A DNA stretch of 64,000 nucleotides from an uncultured Bacteroidales bacterium (GCA_903875045.1 CAIQUS010000094.1:46550-110549); one strand, 5' to 3'. Counted from the first letter of the stretch, positions 1 to 8,903 are shown. Program-made: numbers and translations. Notes: a model not told the origin generated them from the sequence alone.

Positions 1-881
1 AGGGATGCCTTGATATCGTTCGTATCAAAATCCTTTTTGTAAAATTCCCGGATTGTTTTTACCAGCGCCTCGCGGAATGCAGCCTGATGTGTACCTCCCT
101 GGGTGGTATGCTGTCCGTTTACAAAGGTGTAGTATTCCTCGCCGTACATTTCACAGTGGGTGAACGCACATTCAAACTCCCCATCGCGAAGATGAATGAT
201 GGGATAAATAACCGGTGTGTCGATGTAGCTGTTAAGCAGGTCAAGGAGGCCGTTTTGTGAATGAAACCGTTCGCCATTGAAGATGATGGTGAGCCCGTTG
301 TTGAGAAACACATAGTTCCACAACATCTTTTGGACATACTCCGGAATATAGTGGTACTTCCCGAAAATCTCCTCATCGGGCATAAAGGTTATGATGGTGC
401 CTGATCTGAGTTCTGCCGGTTTTTCAGGATCATCCAAAACCACATCACCCTGGTGAAATTCAACAATATGGGTTCGGCCTTCCCGGATGGCCTGCACCTT
501 GAAGTGCGACGAAAGGGCATTTACTGCTTTTGAGCCCACGCCATTCAAACCTACCGCTTTTTTAAAAACCTTTGAATCGTATTTGGCCCCGGTATTGATC
601 TTTGACACACAATCAACAACCTTCCCCAAAGGGATACCCCGGCCATAATCGCGTACACAAACAAGCTGGTCTTTGATGGTTACTTCGATGGTTTTGCCAT
701 AGCCCATCACGAATTCATCTATGGAATTATCGAGAATCTCCTTGATCATCACATAAATGCCGTCATCAGGAGAAGAACCGTCGCCCAGTTTTCCAATATA
801 CATCCCCGGACGAAGACGGATATGCTCACTCCACTCCAGCGACCGGATACTGTCTTCGGTATAGGTTTCCTCGTTACTCAT
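1..881 (-). CDS. parE: DNA topoisomerase IV subunit B, 5' part
   Basis: The gene reads leftward from an ATG at 881 and runs off the window, so only about the first 293 residues are seen. It encodes the ATPase subunit of a type IIA topoisomerase that unlinks or relaxes DNA with ParC. The GHKL ATP fold is plain: [12 protein letters not shown] near residues 25-36, the N-box EILDNSIDE near 50-58, DYGRGIP in the G1 loop, [14 protein letters not shown] as the G2 loop, and the QGGTH stretch of the transducer domain near 270. The [14 protein letters not shown] signature fits ParE of Bacteroidota better than GyrB. It is divergent from the decarboxylase gene. The ATG is preceded by a TATCTTTT promoter-like word at 905-912. 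Identity is confident; ParE against GyrB is somewhat less so. Confidence 0.9.
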   Translation of the reverse strand, partial: MSNEETYTEDSIRSLEWSEHIRLRPGMYIGKLGDGSSPDDGIYVMIKEILDNSIDEFVMGYGKTIEVTIKDQLVCVRDYGRGIPLGKVVDCVSKINTGAKYDSKVFKKAVGLNGVGSKAVNALSSHFKVQAIREGRTHIVEFHQGDVVLDDPEKPAELRSGTIITFMPDEEIFGKYHYIPEYVQKMLWNYVFLNNGLTIIFNGERFHSQNGLLDLLNSYIDTPVIYPIIHLRDGEFECAFTHCEMYGEEYYTFVNGQHTTQGGTHQAAFREALVKTIREFYKKDFDTNDIKAS

Positions 882-988
882 ACTTTTCCATCCCGTTTTC
901 CCGGAAAAGATACGGGAAAGGCCTGTCAACACTGTATATTTCTTATAATATTTTCAACTAAGTTATACACAATCCACGGGAATTGTGT

Positions 989-996
989 TACTTTGC
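989..996 (+). promoter_or_regulatory. -7 box (TACTTTGC) of the scpB-like gene
   Basis: TTACTTTGC lies 29 bases before the ATG at 1025. This matches the Bacteroidota -7 word, a variant also seen before rho and before the namZ-like gene in this window. No clear -33 TTG is seen at the usual distance. Confidence 0.5.
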
Positions 997-1024
997 ATCC
1001 TGTTAAAATATTAACTATAAAAGT

Positions 1025-1804
1025 ATGGCACTTGTAATAAAAGAACTGAAAGACCAGATTGGATGGATCACCCTCAATCATGACGCCAAGAGAAATGCCC
1101 TGAGTGCTGACCTGCTTACAGAAATGTTGCAGGCGCTAAAATCGTTGAAGGAGGAAAAAGCGAGGGTGGTCATCATACGCGCGAACGAAGGCATGAAGGT
1201 TTGGTCATCCGGTTTTTCAATTGATGAGCTTCCACGCGACGGCAGTGATCCGCTGGCGTATGACAACCCTTTGCAAAAGGTTATCCGCGCTATCCAGAGT
1301 ATTCCGGTTCCCGTGATCGCCATGGCCGAAGGCAGCATCTGGGGAGGGGCCTGCAACATCGCCTTTGTGTGCGATATGGTTATTGGTACCAGAGATACCT
1401 GTTTAGCCATCACCCCTGCCAAAATCGGAGTTCCCTACAACACCTCCGGTATTTTACAATTCCTGGATATCATTGGTTCCCACATGGTAAAGGAGATGTT
1501 TTTCACCGCCGAACCAATTACTGCAGACAAAGCATTTGCCCTGGGAATCATCAACCACCTGGTAGATGCCGGCGACCTTGAAAATTTCACCATCCGGCTC
1601 GCCAATAAGATCATCGCCAATTCGCCACTCAGCATCCAGGTGATCAAGGAACAGTTGAATATTCTCGGCAATGCCCTGCCAATGACCCCGCAAACTTTTG
1701 AGCATATCGACATGCTCCGGCGCATTGCAGGTACAAGCGATGATTACCTGGAAGGAATTAAAGCGTTTTACGAGAAACGGAAGCCTTTGTTTAAAGGGGC
1801 TTAA
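1025..1804 (+). CDS. scpB: Methylmalonyl-CoA decarboxylase-like crotonase (ScpB family)
   Basis: A 259-aa crotonase-fold protein, the usual length for ScpB (YgfG), which decarboxylates methylmalonyl-CoA to propionyl-CoA. By memory of the E. coli protein it matches along its full length: FSIDELPRDGSDPLAYDNPL near residues 64-83, GSIWGGA near 103-109 (oxyanion loop), GVPYN near 135-139 and the C-terminal EGIKAFYEKRKP. The Tyr of GVPYN corresponds to catalytic Tyr140 of the E. coli enzyme. The position of E. coli His66 holds Phe64 here (SSGFSIDE against SAGHDIHE), so activity or substrate may differ. It is a single gene with its own promoter word. Propionate metabolism is common in Bacteroidota, but no mutase or epimerase gene lies nearby. 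It could be another acyl-CoA hydratase-like enzyme. Confidence 0.8.
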   Translation: MALVIKELKDQIGWITLNHDAKRNALSADLLTEMLQALKSLKEEKARVVIIRANEGMKVWSSGFSIDELPRDGSDPLAYDNPLQKVIRAIQSIPVPVIAMAEGSIWGGACNIAFVCDMVIGTRDTCLAITPAKIGVPYNTSGILQFLDIIGSHMVKEMFFTAEPITADKAFALGIINHLVDAGDLENFTIRLANKIIANSPLSIQVIKEQLNILGNALPMTPQTFEHIDMLRRIAGTSDDYLEGIKAFYEKRKPLFKGA

Positions 1805-1864
1805 AAGGTTTGATGCTTAATCAGGACTTATTGCAACGGTAATACACAATTCAGGAAATTGTTA

Positions 1865-3169
1865 TTAACTTTTTTGATCTTGCTGCAAATGTCCGATCTT
1901 TCGTATTTCACTTATCAGCAAGCTGATTTCGCCACGGGTAAGCATGAAATCGCGCAGCCGGCGGTTCGTCATCCGTGAGAAAACAATAAATTGGTACAGG
2001 GTTAAAAAGGTATACGAAACCGAAGCTGATATCCCGGCTCCCACAATCCCGTATGAAGGTATCAGCACCAGACCCATTCCGATGGTGAAAACCAATCCGA
2101 TGGCGGAACTGATGGTATTGTGATAAGGCTTGTTGATGCTGGAAAAGAATCCGCTGAAGATCATGGAAACGCTCAACGAAACGATACCAATTGCCAGTGA
2201 GGTGATGACCATTTTAACATCCCCGAATTTTGCTGTAAAAATCGCAACGAAAACGAATTTCGGAATAGCCAGGACCAGGAGCATCCCAACACCGGTAACA
2301 AGCCAGGAAATTTTTGCCAGCGTAAGTGTAAGCCGCACACTATAATCATAATTCATTTCATTGGAAAGTCGCGAATACTGTACCGTTGCAATGCTCCGGC
2401 TGATCAGCCACAACCCCTCGGCCAATTGCATCCCGATCGTCAATACCCCCACTGCTCCGCGGCCGATATAAAAATCAACAAACCTCAGACTCAGCCGGTA
2501 ATTCATCGTCTGGAAAAGGTTGGCAAACTGTACATAAGTCCCGAAACGCAGAATCTCAACCAGCAGCACCCTCATGTTGGTCAGCGGAACCTTTTTAAAT
2601 GAAGGGTACAATACAACAAGACTAATCGTCAGGGAAAGACAGTAGGAGATAAAGATTGCCCAGTAATATGCCATGACATCGAACAGCTGCAGGCCAAAGA
2701 GCATAAACAAGAGTACAGAGAACAGCATGACGATCTGAATCAGGCTGATCAGGTTGTAGGAATTAACCTTTTCAAGGCCAAGAAGCAGCATATAGTTGGC
2801 TGAAGCAAACGACATAACCAATGCAAGAGACAAAACCGGAAAAAAATATCCTTCCGGGATGATCTCCAGGATGGGGAAAACTCTGCCCAGGAACTCCAGC
2901 ACAAATGCAGTGATTACAGTAATGACCAATGACCAGACATAAGCCGGAATAAACAATTTATAGATCCCGGTCCTGGGGGTAAGGTAGATGAGTGCAGCCC
3001 CTGCAACAAAGTTTGTAAACAACTGGATGATCGCCACAGAAAAGATCATCAGGCTGATGGTACCGACCTTTTCCGCGTCAAGGTAATTTGCATTCAATAT
3101 CCAGGTGCTCAAGGCCAGAATCGCGGTTAACGCCCTTGTTCCGACGGTTCCGATGATTTTCTTAAACAT
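1865..3169 (-). CDS. Polysaccharide (O-antigen type) flippase, MATE/MVF-like
   Basis: A 434-aa polytopic membrane protein with about 12-14 hydrophobic segments, typical of Wzx flippases that move undecaprenyl-linked sugar units across the inner membrane. The N-terminus (MFKKIIGTVGTRALTAILAL) and the GRGAVGVLTIGMQLAEGLW segment near residue 235 fit polysaccharide biosynthesis C/MATE-like families. The start overlaps the end of the upstream formyltransferase-propeller gene by 8 bases, so the two are translationally coupled. With the GT4 gene further upstream they form a small surface-glycan cluster. The substrate is unknown. Confidence 0.8.
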   Translation of the reverse strand: MFKKIIGTVGTRALTAILALSTWILNANYLDAEKVGTISLMIFSVAIIQLFTNFVAGAALIYLTPRTGIYKLFIPAYVWSLVITVITAFVLEFLGRVFPILEIIPEGYFFPVLSLALVMSFASANYMLLLGLEKVNSYNLISLIQIVMLFSVLLFMLFGLQLFDVMAYYWAIFISYCLSLTISLVVLYPSFKKVPLTNMRVLLVEILRFGTYVQFANLFQTMNYRLSLRFVDFYIGRGAVGVLTIGMQLAEGLWLISRSIATVQYSRLSNEMNYDYSVRLTLTLAKISWLVTGVGMLLVLAIPKFVFVAIFTAKFGDVKMVITSLAIGIVSLSVSMIFSGFFSSINKPYHNTISSAIGLVFTIGMGLVLIPSYGIVGAGISASVSYTFLTLYQFIVFSRMTNRRLRDFMLTRGEISLLISEIRKIGHLQQDQKS

Positions 3170-4910
3170 GGCCCGAATCCTTTCCTGTCAGTTTTTTACG
3201 CAACTGATGTTTCAAGGAGAAACGACTGAAACTGTACCGTTTCCCATCGATCAGGGTATAATTCTCCACTGATGATATGGTATGCAGCCCCTTGTCATAC
3301 AAACTGCCTTTCACCGGTTCAAGGTACTTGATGGTTTCTTCAGAAAAACAATCTGTCGTAAGACTTAAAACACGGTTGATGGCAATCCGCCCGCCATAAG
3401 TTACCGAACAATCCTGTGCCGGACGATAAAGAACATTTTCGTGCAGGAAGGGTGTGCCAGCAGGACGTGCCGAGCGGACATCGGTTTTTACAGGATTAAA
3501 CCGGTGGGGTTTAAATTCACCCGTCAATTCCGGTGCATGATACAGGTATAAATGGGAATTCGAATATTCCCGGCTGGTAAAAAAAAGCCACCAGGTGCCA
3601 TCGAAAAAAAACAGGGTCGGATCAACAGCCTTTGTGTGATCGAGAAGCGTTCGTTCCCGGATAAATTTTCCTGTGGCCGGATCGCGGCGATAGAGGGTGA
3701 TTTGCGATGACCGGAAGGATTCGGGCACGCAATAGACAACATCGTTGTGTTTAAACACATAAGGATAAGAAAGATGAGAGCCTTCATCCAACACACCTGC
3801 CGGCTTCCCGAAGTTCATGGTCCTGAAACCTTCAGGGGTGTTTTTCGCGATGATACCTGAAATGTGTGCCTTTTGGGTTGCATAATGATACTCTTCGGCA
3901 AGGATATGCAGCCTGCCCGCCTCCACAAAGCCGGATGGATCGGCCAGGTACCCCGAACTGGCAACGGGCGGAATCCATGTAAAATCTCGTTCGTGAAACT
4001 TTTCCATTCCAAGGGCAACTTCATGGATGGGTTTGTCAATAATCCCGACATTCCATATTTCTGCCGTAAACAGGTCTCTGTAAGTGAACAGTATCCTGTT
4101 TTTCAAAAGTAAAATGAGAAACTTCAGCATCTGCAGGTTCCCGGGAACCTTATACAAAGGCACTTTATCTTTACCGGGCGCTTCAGCTAAGGGTACACCG
4201 CAGTATCCCGAATCAGAAAGGTCTTTTGAAAGTTCATCAGCTACCCTTGCAGGCCATGACGAAGAAACAGTTAAGAGTTGCTGGAGGTTCTCCCGATAGG
4301 AGTGCATGATCGTTTTGAGGTATCCCTTTTGCAGGATGATCCCGCCATCGAGCGTATCAGTAAGCCGCTGCAGGATGGCACCATTCAGAGGGTCGCCCCG
4401 GTAAATTTCCCAGAAACCGGGAGGGCCGCCCCGGTATATCTTTTCATCATCATGGTGAAAAGACCATATTCCGAAACGGGCAGCAGATAAAATTTCGCCA
4501 CGGATGATGTTGAACCCGAACCGAAGGATAAAATCCAGCCGGTATTCCCTGATGGCCGAAACATCTCCCTCGTTAAAATATTCAGAAAATCCCTTTTTTG
4601 AAACCAGACAGGACAATGTATCAATTCCAACCAAATCCTTATGCAAATCAACATCCTGTTTGGCGGCAGGTTTAAAAAACCGGTTATCTGAAAAGGTAAA
4701 AAGAAATGTGTCACGTTTTTTTCTCAGAAGTCTTCTGAAACGGCTGATTTCAGGAGTTTTTCGCGCATCATCGATCAGGAGGACCAGGTTGTGACCGTGA
4801 CAGCGGAGTTCGTTCAGTGCATCTGCCTGCCAACGCTGGAAGACGGATCCATTGCATAAGACCCCAAAACGGAGGAAATGTGATTTTTCGATATTGAGAT
4901 CGTTATGCAT
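3162..4910 (-). CDS. Formyltransferase-like domain fused to a five-bladed propeller sugar-transferase-like domain
   Basis: A 582-aa, apparently cytosolic protein in two parts. Residues about 12-235 resemble the formyl/methionyl-tRNA formyltransferase N-terminal fold: the segment SFHHDDEKIYRGGPPGFWE aligns with the family loop NxHxSxLPxxRG, and DTLDGGIIL near 188 carries the conserved Asp. The usual catalytic Asn before the His is not present, so formyl transfer is doubtful. Residues about 290-570 look like a five-bladed beta-propeller (repeated W/F-rich blades such as YLADPSGFVEAGRLHILAEE and PTLFFFDGTWWLFFTSRE), as in the N-terminal domain of glucosamine inositolphosphorylceramide transferase-like proteins. 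It overlaps the flippase start by 8 bases, suggesting modification of a surface-glycan precursor. Exact reaction unknown. Confidence 0.7.
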   Translation of the reverse strand: MHNDLNIEKSHFLRFGVLCNGSVFQRWQADALNELRCHGHNLVLLIDDARKTPEISRFRRLLRKKRDTFLFTFSDNRFFKPAAKQDVDLHKDLVGIDTLSCLVSKKGFSEYFNEGDVSAIREYRLDFILRFGFNIIRGEILSAARFGIWSFHHDDEKIYRGGPPGFWEIYRGDPLNGAILQRLTDTLDGGIILQKGYLKTIMHSYRENLQQLLTVSSSWPARVADELSKDLSDSGYCGVPLAEAPGKDKVPLYKVPGNLQMLKFLILLLKNRILFTYRDLFTAEIWNVGIIDKPIHEVALGMEKFHERDFTWIPPVASSGYLADPSGFVEAGRLHILAEEYHYATQKAHISGIIAKNTPEGFRTMNFGKPAGVLDEGSHLSYPYVFKHNDVVYCVPESFRSSQITLYRRDPATGKFIRERTLLDHTKAVDPTLFFFDGTWWLFFTSREYSNSHLYLYHAPELTGEFKPHRFNPVKTDVRSARPAGTPFLHENVLYRPAQDCSVTYGGRIAINRVLSLTTDCFSEETIKYLEPVKGSLYDKGLHTISSVENYTLIDGKRYSFSRFSLKHQLRKKLTGKDSGHV

Positions 4911-4944
4911 TGGATTATGGTAATAATACTGTCAAAGCAATTGT

Positions 4945-5125
4945 CATTTAATTCCTACGGGATATTGTTGCAAATCAATCATTTGTCTATCTATTGACAT
5001 TTAATCCCTACGGGATATTGTTGCAAATCAATCATTTGTCTAGCTATTGACATTTAATCCCTACGGGATATTGTTGCAAATCAATCATTTGCAGGTTTAT
5101 GGTCATATCATTCCTTCTACGGGAT
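4945..5125. repeat. 53-bp tandem repeat with palindromic core (REP-like)
   Basis: Three copies start at 4945, 4998 and 5051 (exact 53-base period); the third lacks its last bases and a decayed fourth starts near 5104. Each unit holds two inverted repeats: ATCCC-TAC-GGGAT and CAAAT-CAATC-ATTTG. The fourth copy overlaps the glycosyltransferase stop codon (TAG read from CTA at 5117). The whole unit is conserved, including what would be spacers. It could fold into successive hairpins in the transcript between the two glycan genes. Confidence 0.85.
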
Positions 5126-6286
5126 TAACTCTCTGTATAGCGATACAAGTTGTTGTCCAACTGTTTCTTTGCTGTACTTATCTTTGATACTACTCTTTAT
5201 CACATCCTTATCATACTCCCTGCACAAATCCAGCATTTGAAACAGCGCATCGGTCATTGATTTTTCATTGCCAGGTGGCACCAGCAAACCATTTGAATTG
5301 TTGATCACATCCCTGGCCACCCCAACTGAACTGGCAACCACCGGCACACCACACGCAAGGCTTTCAATCACAACAGTTCCGAAGGTTTCGTAACGGCTTG
5401 AAAGTACCGAAAAATCAGCTCCATTCAAAATTTCTGCAAAATCATTGCCTGTCTTCAAACCTGTGAACTTCACGAACGACTCTGAAATCCGCAGATAACC
5501 TGCATATTCTTTCATATCGTCCCAGTCGGGGCCCGTTCCAACCATTAAACAGATAAAATCCTGCCGCAACTGTGAAAGTTCCTTTATTGAACGTAGAAAA
5601 CCAGAGATATTTTTCGATTTGTCTTCAAAACAGGAAATATGCACCATCGTTTTGATGGCTGTTTTTTCGCTGCAGAAAGATGAAAGTAATTGCGTCTCAT
5701 CCACAACGTTCGGGATGACCGGAAAGTTGGGATTGGCAAGGCCGCAATCCTGCATGGCTTGACGCAGTGGCCCGGAAACGGCCACAACAGCATCTGCTTT
5801 CTTTACTACAAATGTGGTGAGCTTCTTTCTGAGCCATCCCTGGTAGGTATTGTTTTCAGGAAAATACCGGGACCAATGTTCAGAAATAACCAGTGGACAA
5901 GGCTTCTTTCGGCTTATCTTCCAGCCAATCAATCCCATTCGTGTGAGAATGTGGGCATGTACCAGGTCGGGAGAAAACTCACGGATACTGTGAAAAGCCT
6001 TAAGGTGCGCCCTGTAAAAATGCCACAAATTCATTGCTTTTCCCAAGGAAGAGGATTGCATGCCACTGACTTTATAATAAACACGTAGTACACGTACCTC
6101 ATTTTCCTCGCTGAATTCGACTTCAATCTTATTCGGACAATGAGGGTCGGCATGAACATAAATAACTGCCACATCGCAAAATGGGGTAATCGCTTCCGCC
6201 TGCCGTTGAATAAACAAACCTGGCATCGGGTCGTACCGGTTGGGATACCATTTTGGTAAAAACAAAACCCGGATCTTTCTGTCCAT
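5117..6286 (-). CDS. Glycosyltransferase family 4
   Basis: A 389-aa GT-B fold glycosyltransferase, normal length for GT4. The N-terminal half begins KIRVLFLPKWYPNRYDPMPG and contains HAHILTRMGLIG and SEHWSRYF, typical of acceptor domains. The C-terminal half has LMVGTGPDWDDM, the nucleotide-sugar site E(F)GTVVIESLACGVPVVAS near residues 295-315, and NGLLVPPGN. It probably transfers a hexose from a nucleotide sugar to a lipid-linked or surface glycan at the cytosolic face. The last codons lie in a decayed copy of the 53-bp repeat, so the C-terminus LIP-stop comes from the repeat. Downstream (leftward) lie the formyltransferase fusion and flippase. Specific sugar unknown. Confidence 0.85.
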   Translation of the reverse strand: MDRKIRVLFLPKWYPNRYDPMPGLFIQRQAEAITPFCDVAVIYVHADPHCPNKIEVEFSEENEVRVLRVYYKVSGMQSSSLGKAMNLWHFYRAHLKAFHSIREFSPDLVHAHILTRMGLIGWKISRKKPCPLVISEHWSRYFPENNTYQGWLRKKLTTFVVKKADAVVAVSGPLRQAMQDCGLANPNFPVIPNVVDETQLLSSFCSEKTAIKTMVHISCFEDKSKNISGFLRSIKELSQLRQDFICLMVGTGPDWDDMKEYAGYLRISESFVKFTGLKTGNDFAEILNGADFSVLSSRYETFGTVVIESLACGVPVVASSVGVARDVINNSNGLLVPPGNEKSMTDALFQMLDLCREYDKDVIKSSIKDKYSKETVGQQLVSLYRELIP

Positions 6287-6335
6287 GAGGTGTTGATATT
6301 GGTTCAGATTTCAAATATCCGCATTCGGATCGATA

Positions 6336-6851
6336 TTAAAAAGGAAAGTTTTCAATAATTTCAACAGCATTCGCCAACCGGTCAGCACCTGTGCCGTGAA
6401 CCAGTGCAAACGGATAATTTCTCGTTTTCAACTCATTGAAATATAAATCATACAAATATTGTCGTTGATCAGGATGTTCGCGCAAGGGATCAAACTGCCA
6501 GGGAAGATCGATGTCGCATAACAAATAGAGGTCGTATCGGTGTGATCGCATGGCATCCAGTATCCACGGATCACAGCGGTGGTATTTCACCTCGCTCCAT
6601 ATCTTGGTAACCAATAACTCGGTATCGCAGAAAAGATACCCGGAGGCCATTGATATTTTAGATTCCTCTGACGACAATTGTCCTTGTGCTATATGGAGTA
6701 TATCCTTTTCCTGATAAGGTTTTCCAAGAAGTTCGAGATATTCGCGGGCAAATTCCGGCACCCAGGCGGTTTGATAATGCAGGGCGAGCTGTTCAGCAAG
6801 AATTGATTTTCCGGTTGATTCAGGTCCGGTAATGGCAATTTTCCTGATCAT
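6336..6851 (-). CDS. nadR: Nicotinamide riboside kinase-like ATPase (NadR C-terminal type)
   Basis: A P-loop kinase of 171 aa from the ATG at 6851: ITGPESTGKS is the Walker A loop at residues 7-16, followed by VPEFAREYLE and, near 50, HIAQGQ, as in the ribosylnicotinamide kinase domain of NadR. It would phosphorylate nicotinamide riboside to NMN. A longer reading from 6872 is possible, but the 6851 ATG overlaps the pnuC stop as ATGA, classic translational coupling. PnuC imports the substrate, so the pair is a NAD salvage operon. The regulatory and adenylyltransferase domains of enterobacterial NadR are absent. Confidence 0.82.
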   Translation of the reverse strand: MIRKIAITGPESTGKSILAEQLALHYQTAWVPEFAREYLELLGKPYQEKDILHIAQGQLSSEESKISMASGYLFCDTELLVTKIWSEVKYHRCDPWILDAMRSHRYDLYLLCDIDLPWQFDPLREHPDQRQYLYDLYFNELKTRNYPFALVHGTGADRLANAVEIIENFPF

Positions 6852-7445
6852 ACAGCAAGTTTTGTCCTCCATTCTCTGAATCCCAGGATGGCAATAACGG
6901 TAAATACGAGATATTGAAGGCTGCTAAAGTAGAGGCCTTGCCAGGCACAAAGTCCGATCATGACGGTATCGGCTGAAATCCAAAGGACCCAGTTCTCTAT
7001 TTTTTTTCTGGAAAGCATCCACTGAGCTACAATATACACTGCAGTGGTCATCGCATCCCAGCCAGGGACCTGGCTTTCCGTATACCGGACCAGCACCGTC
7101 CGGATAATGAAAAAAAAACAGGATCATTGCAATTAAATTCAGCAACAATTCAGGTTTTGAACATCTTGTAATCCTGATGGCAGTATCATTGGAATCTTTT
7201 CTGGTCCAGTTATACCAGCCATAAACACTCATCAGGAAAAAGAATCCGTTAATAGCGGCATTTGCATAGAGCCTGGCCACAAAGAAAATATAAACGTAGA
7301 TGAGTACATTTACAATGCCAAAGGGAAAAGCAAGCAAACTTTCCTTCTTCATAAACCACACACAGATCAATCCGAAGGCAACGGCAATCAATTCGAGATA
7401 ACTGGTTTGGAAAGGGCCAATTTGTAAAAGTGCAGTCAAATCCAT
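6848..7445 (-). CDS. pnuC: Nicotinamide riboside transporter PnuC, interrupted by a frameshift
   Basis: The protein is read in two frames. From ATG 7445 (MDLTALLQIG) it carries PnuC segments with the WYNW motif (GWYNWTRKD) up to LLNLIAMILFFF, then runs out of frame at a run of nine A (7110-7118 on the + strand). The second half, RTVLVRYTESQVPGWDAM through the C-terminus at 6848, continues in another frame and includes IENWVLWISADT and WQGLYFSSLQY, typical PnuC helices. Removing one base of the run restores one protein of about 199 aa, normal for the family. It imports nicotinamide riboside by facilitated diffusion; the kinase encoded next traps it. The cause may be sequencing error, slippage at the run, phase variation or a real lesion. 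Confidence 0.85.
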
Positions 7446-7449
7446 GGGC

Positions 7450-7458
7450 GCAAAGGTA
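7450..7458 (-). promoter_or_regulatory. -7 box (TACCTTTGC) of pnuC
   Basis: TACCTTTGC ends only 4 bases before the ATG at 7445, so the expected transcription start falls at or next to the start codon, implying a leaderless or nearly leaderless mRNA. This also rejects the longer reading that would begin at 7505. Confidence 0.55.
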
Positions 7459-7524
7459 GTGTTTATAGGACAATGAGCACCACAATTGGCTTCATCCTTT
7501 TTCACCAGGTATTAAAAAACAGAG

Positions 7525-7533
7525 TACCTTTGC
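7525..7533 (+). promoter_or_regulatory. -7 box (TACCTTTGC) of the CPA2 antiporter gene
   Basis: TACCTTTGC lies 26 bases before the ATG at 7560 and places the start downstream of the first possible ATG at 7473. It is divergent from the pnuC promoter, about 67 bases away. Confidence 0.55.
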
Positions 7534-7559
7534 ACAAAAATCAAGGAATTTTTGTCTGC

Positions 7560-8813
7560 ATGTTCCATCTTGTCCACTATCAACTCCCTTTTATTGTCAA
7601 CCTGTTGATCCTGTTGCTGTCTGCAAAACTTCTTGGAGAACTGGCAGAGCGGCTCAGGCAGCCTTCCATGATTGGAGAGGTGATAGCGGGGGTTATCCTT
7701 GGCCCTTCGCTGCTAAACATCATTTCCAGTGCCGGTGAAATCAAAGTGATCGCCGAACTGGGGGTATTCATGCTGATCGTACTGGCAGGTATGGAGATTG
7801 AGGTGGAGGAGATCAGAAATTCAATCATGGGAAGGAATATCTGGATCGCCTTGCTTGGATTTATTATTCCAATGGCCAGCGGGATAGCCATCGGACTGGT
7901 TTTTCATTTTTCAAACACCTTTACTATTTTTCTTGGCCTTTGCATTGCGATTACTGCCTTACCGGTAAGTATCAGGATCCTGATGGATCTTGGCAAACTT
8001 AAAACATCTGTAGGACAGCGAATTATCTCAGCAGCTATATTCAATGACATTGTTGCCCTGCTTATCCTGGGAATCATTCTCGATTTCAATGATTCTACAA
8101 AAAACATCAGGGACCTCACCTTCTCTATCCTGTTTACCGCCTTGAAGGTGGGGCTTTTCACTTCGATCCTGGTTGTGGCTTACCACTTTTTTAAACTGGC
8201 AAAAAGAAAAGTAAATGTTTTCAATCCGATCGTGAATAAATTTTTACAATACCTGCGTGGCAAAGAGTCGCTTTTTGCGGTGGTTATTCTGTTTGTACTG
8301 ATTTTTTCAAGTATAGCCGAATTGCTTGGGCTTCATTTTGTGGTAGGCGCCTTTTTCGGTGCCATCCTGATACCGCGAAGTATGTTCGCCAACCGTGATT
8401 TTGAAAAGGTTCAGCGAAGCATTTCAGGTATTACCATGGGCTTTCTGGCACCAATCTTTTTTGCAACGATGGGTATCTCTTTTAACTTTTCGGCCCTTGA
8501 CAACAGCCTTCTGGTGGTAGTGATCCTGTTTGCCTCTTTCTTCAGTAAAATCTTCGGAGGTTATCTTGGAGGAAGACTGGCCGGGTTTAGCCAGTCAAAA
8601 TCATTGACCCTCGGCCTTGGGTTGAATGCCCGTGGCATCATGGAACTGGTTATAGCCAACATTGCCCTTGCGAAAGGGTTTATCGATGTTCCTGTTTTCT
8701 CCATCCTGGTGCTCATGGCCTTGCTTACTACTATTTTTACCCCGTTTTTATTAAAAGAGGGATTCAGATTAATAGACAAACAGAGCAAAAGCAACCTCAA
8801 TACTTATACTTAA
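7560..8813 (+). CDS. Kef-type cation:proton antiporter (CPA2 family)
   Basis: A 417-aa integral membrane protein, about 12 helices, of the sodium/hydrogen exchanger fold. Features include QPSMIGEVIAGVILGPSLLN near residues 35-55, conserved in KefB-type antiporters, ISAAIFNDIVALLILGI near 155-172 with the paired Asn-Asp of the ion site, and GLGLNARGIMELVIANIALAKG near 355-377. It exchanges K+ or Na+ for protons across the inner membrane. There is no C-terminal TrkA-N domain, unlike KefB/KefC. ATG 7560 was preferred to 7473 because the earlier one lies upstream of the promoter word and within the pnuC 5' region. The ion is not determined. Confidence 0.85.
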   Translation: MFHLVHYQLPFIVNLLILLLSAKLLGELAERLRQPSMIGEVIAGVILGPSLLNIISSAGEIKVIAELGVFMLIVLAGMEIEVEEIRNSIMGRNIWIALLGFIIPMASGIAIGLVFHFSNTFTIFLGLCIAITALPVSIRILMDLGKLKTSVGQRIISAAIFNDIVALLILGIILDFNDSTKNIRDLTFSILFTALKVGLFTSILVVAYHFFKLAKRKVNVFNPIVNKFLQYLRGKESLFAVVILFVLIFSSIAELLGLHFVVGAFFGAILIPRSMFANRDFEKVQRSISGITMGFLAPIFFATMGISFNFSALDNSLLVVVILFASFFSKIFGGYLGGRLAGFSQSKSLTLGLGLNARGIMELVIANIALAKGFIDVPVFSILVLMALLTTIFTPFLLKEGFRLIDKQSKSNLNTYT

Positions 8814-8903
8814 TTCTTAACAATCACTTGCCATTCGGGATTTTCTTGTTAATTTTCCGGCTCATTTTTTTGGTAAGTCCCTTACACCGCTATTGAAACC
8901 TAT

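Noticed and set aside
1846..1862. Short inverted repeat ACAATT-CAGGA-AATTGT as a terminator between the convergent scpB-like and flippase genes
   Set aside because: Only six A/T-rich pairs with no T run; too weak to call.
4945..5125. CRISPR array
   Set aside because: The entire 53-base unit, including the would-be spacers, is conserved, and no cas genes are present.
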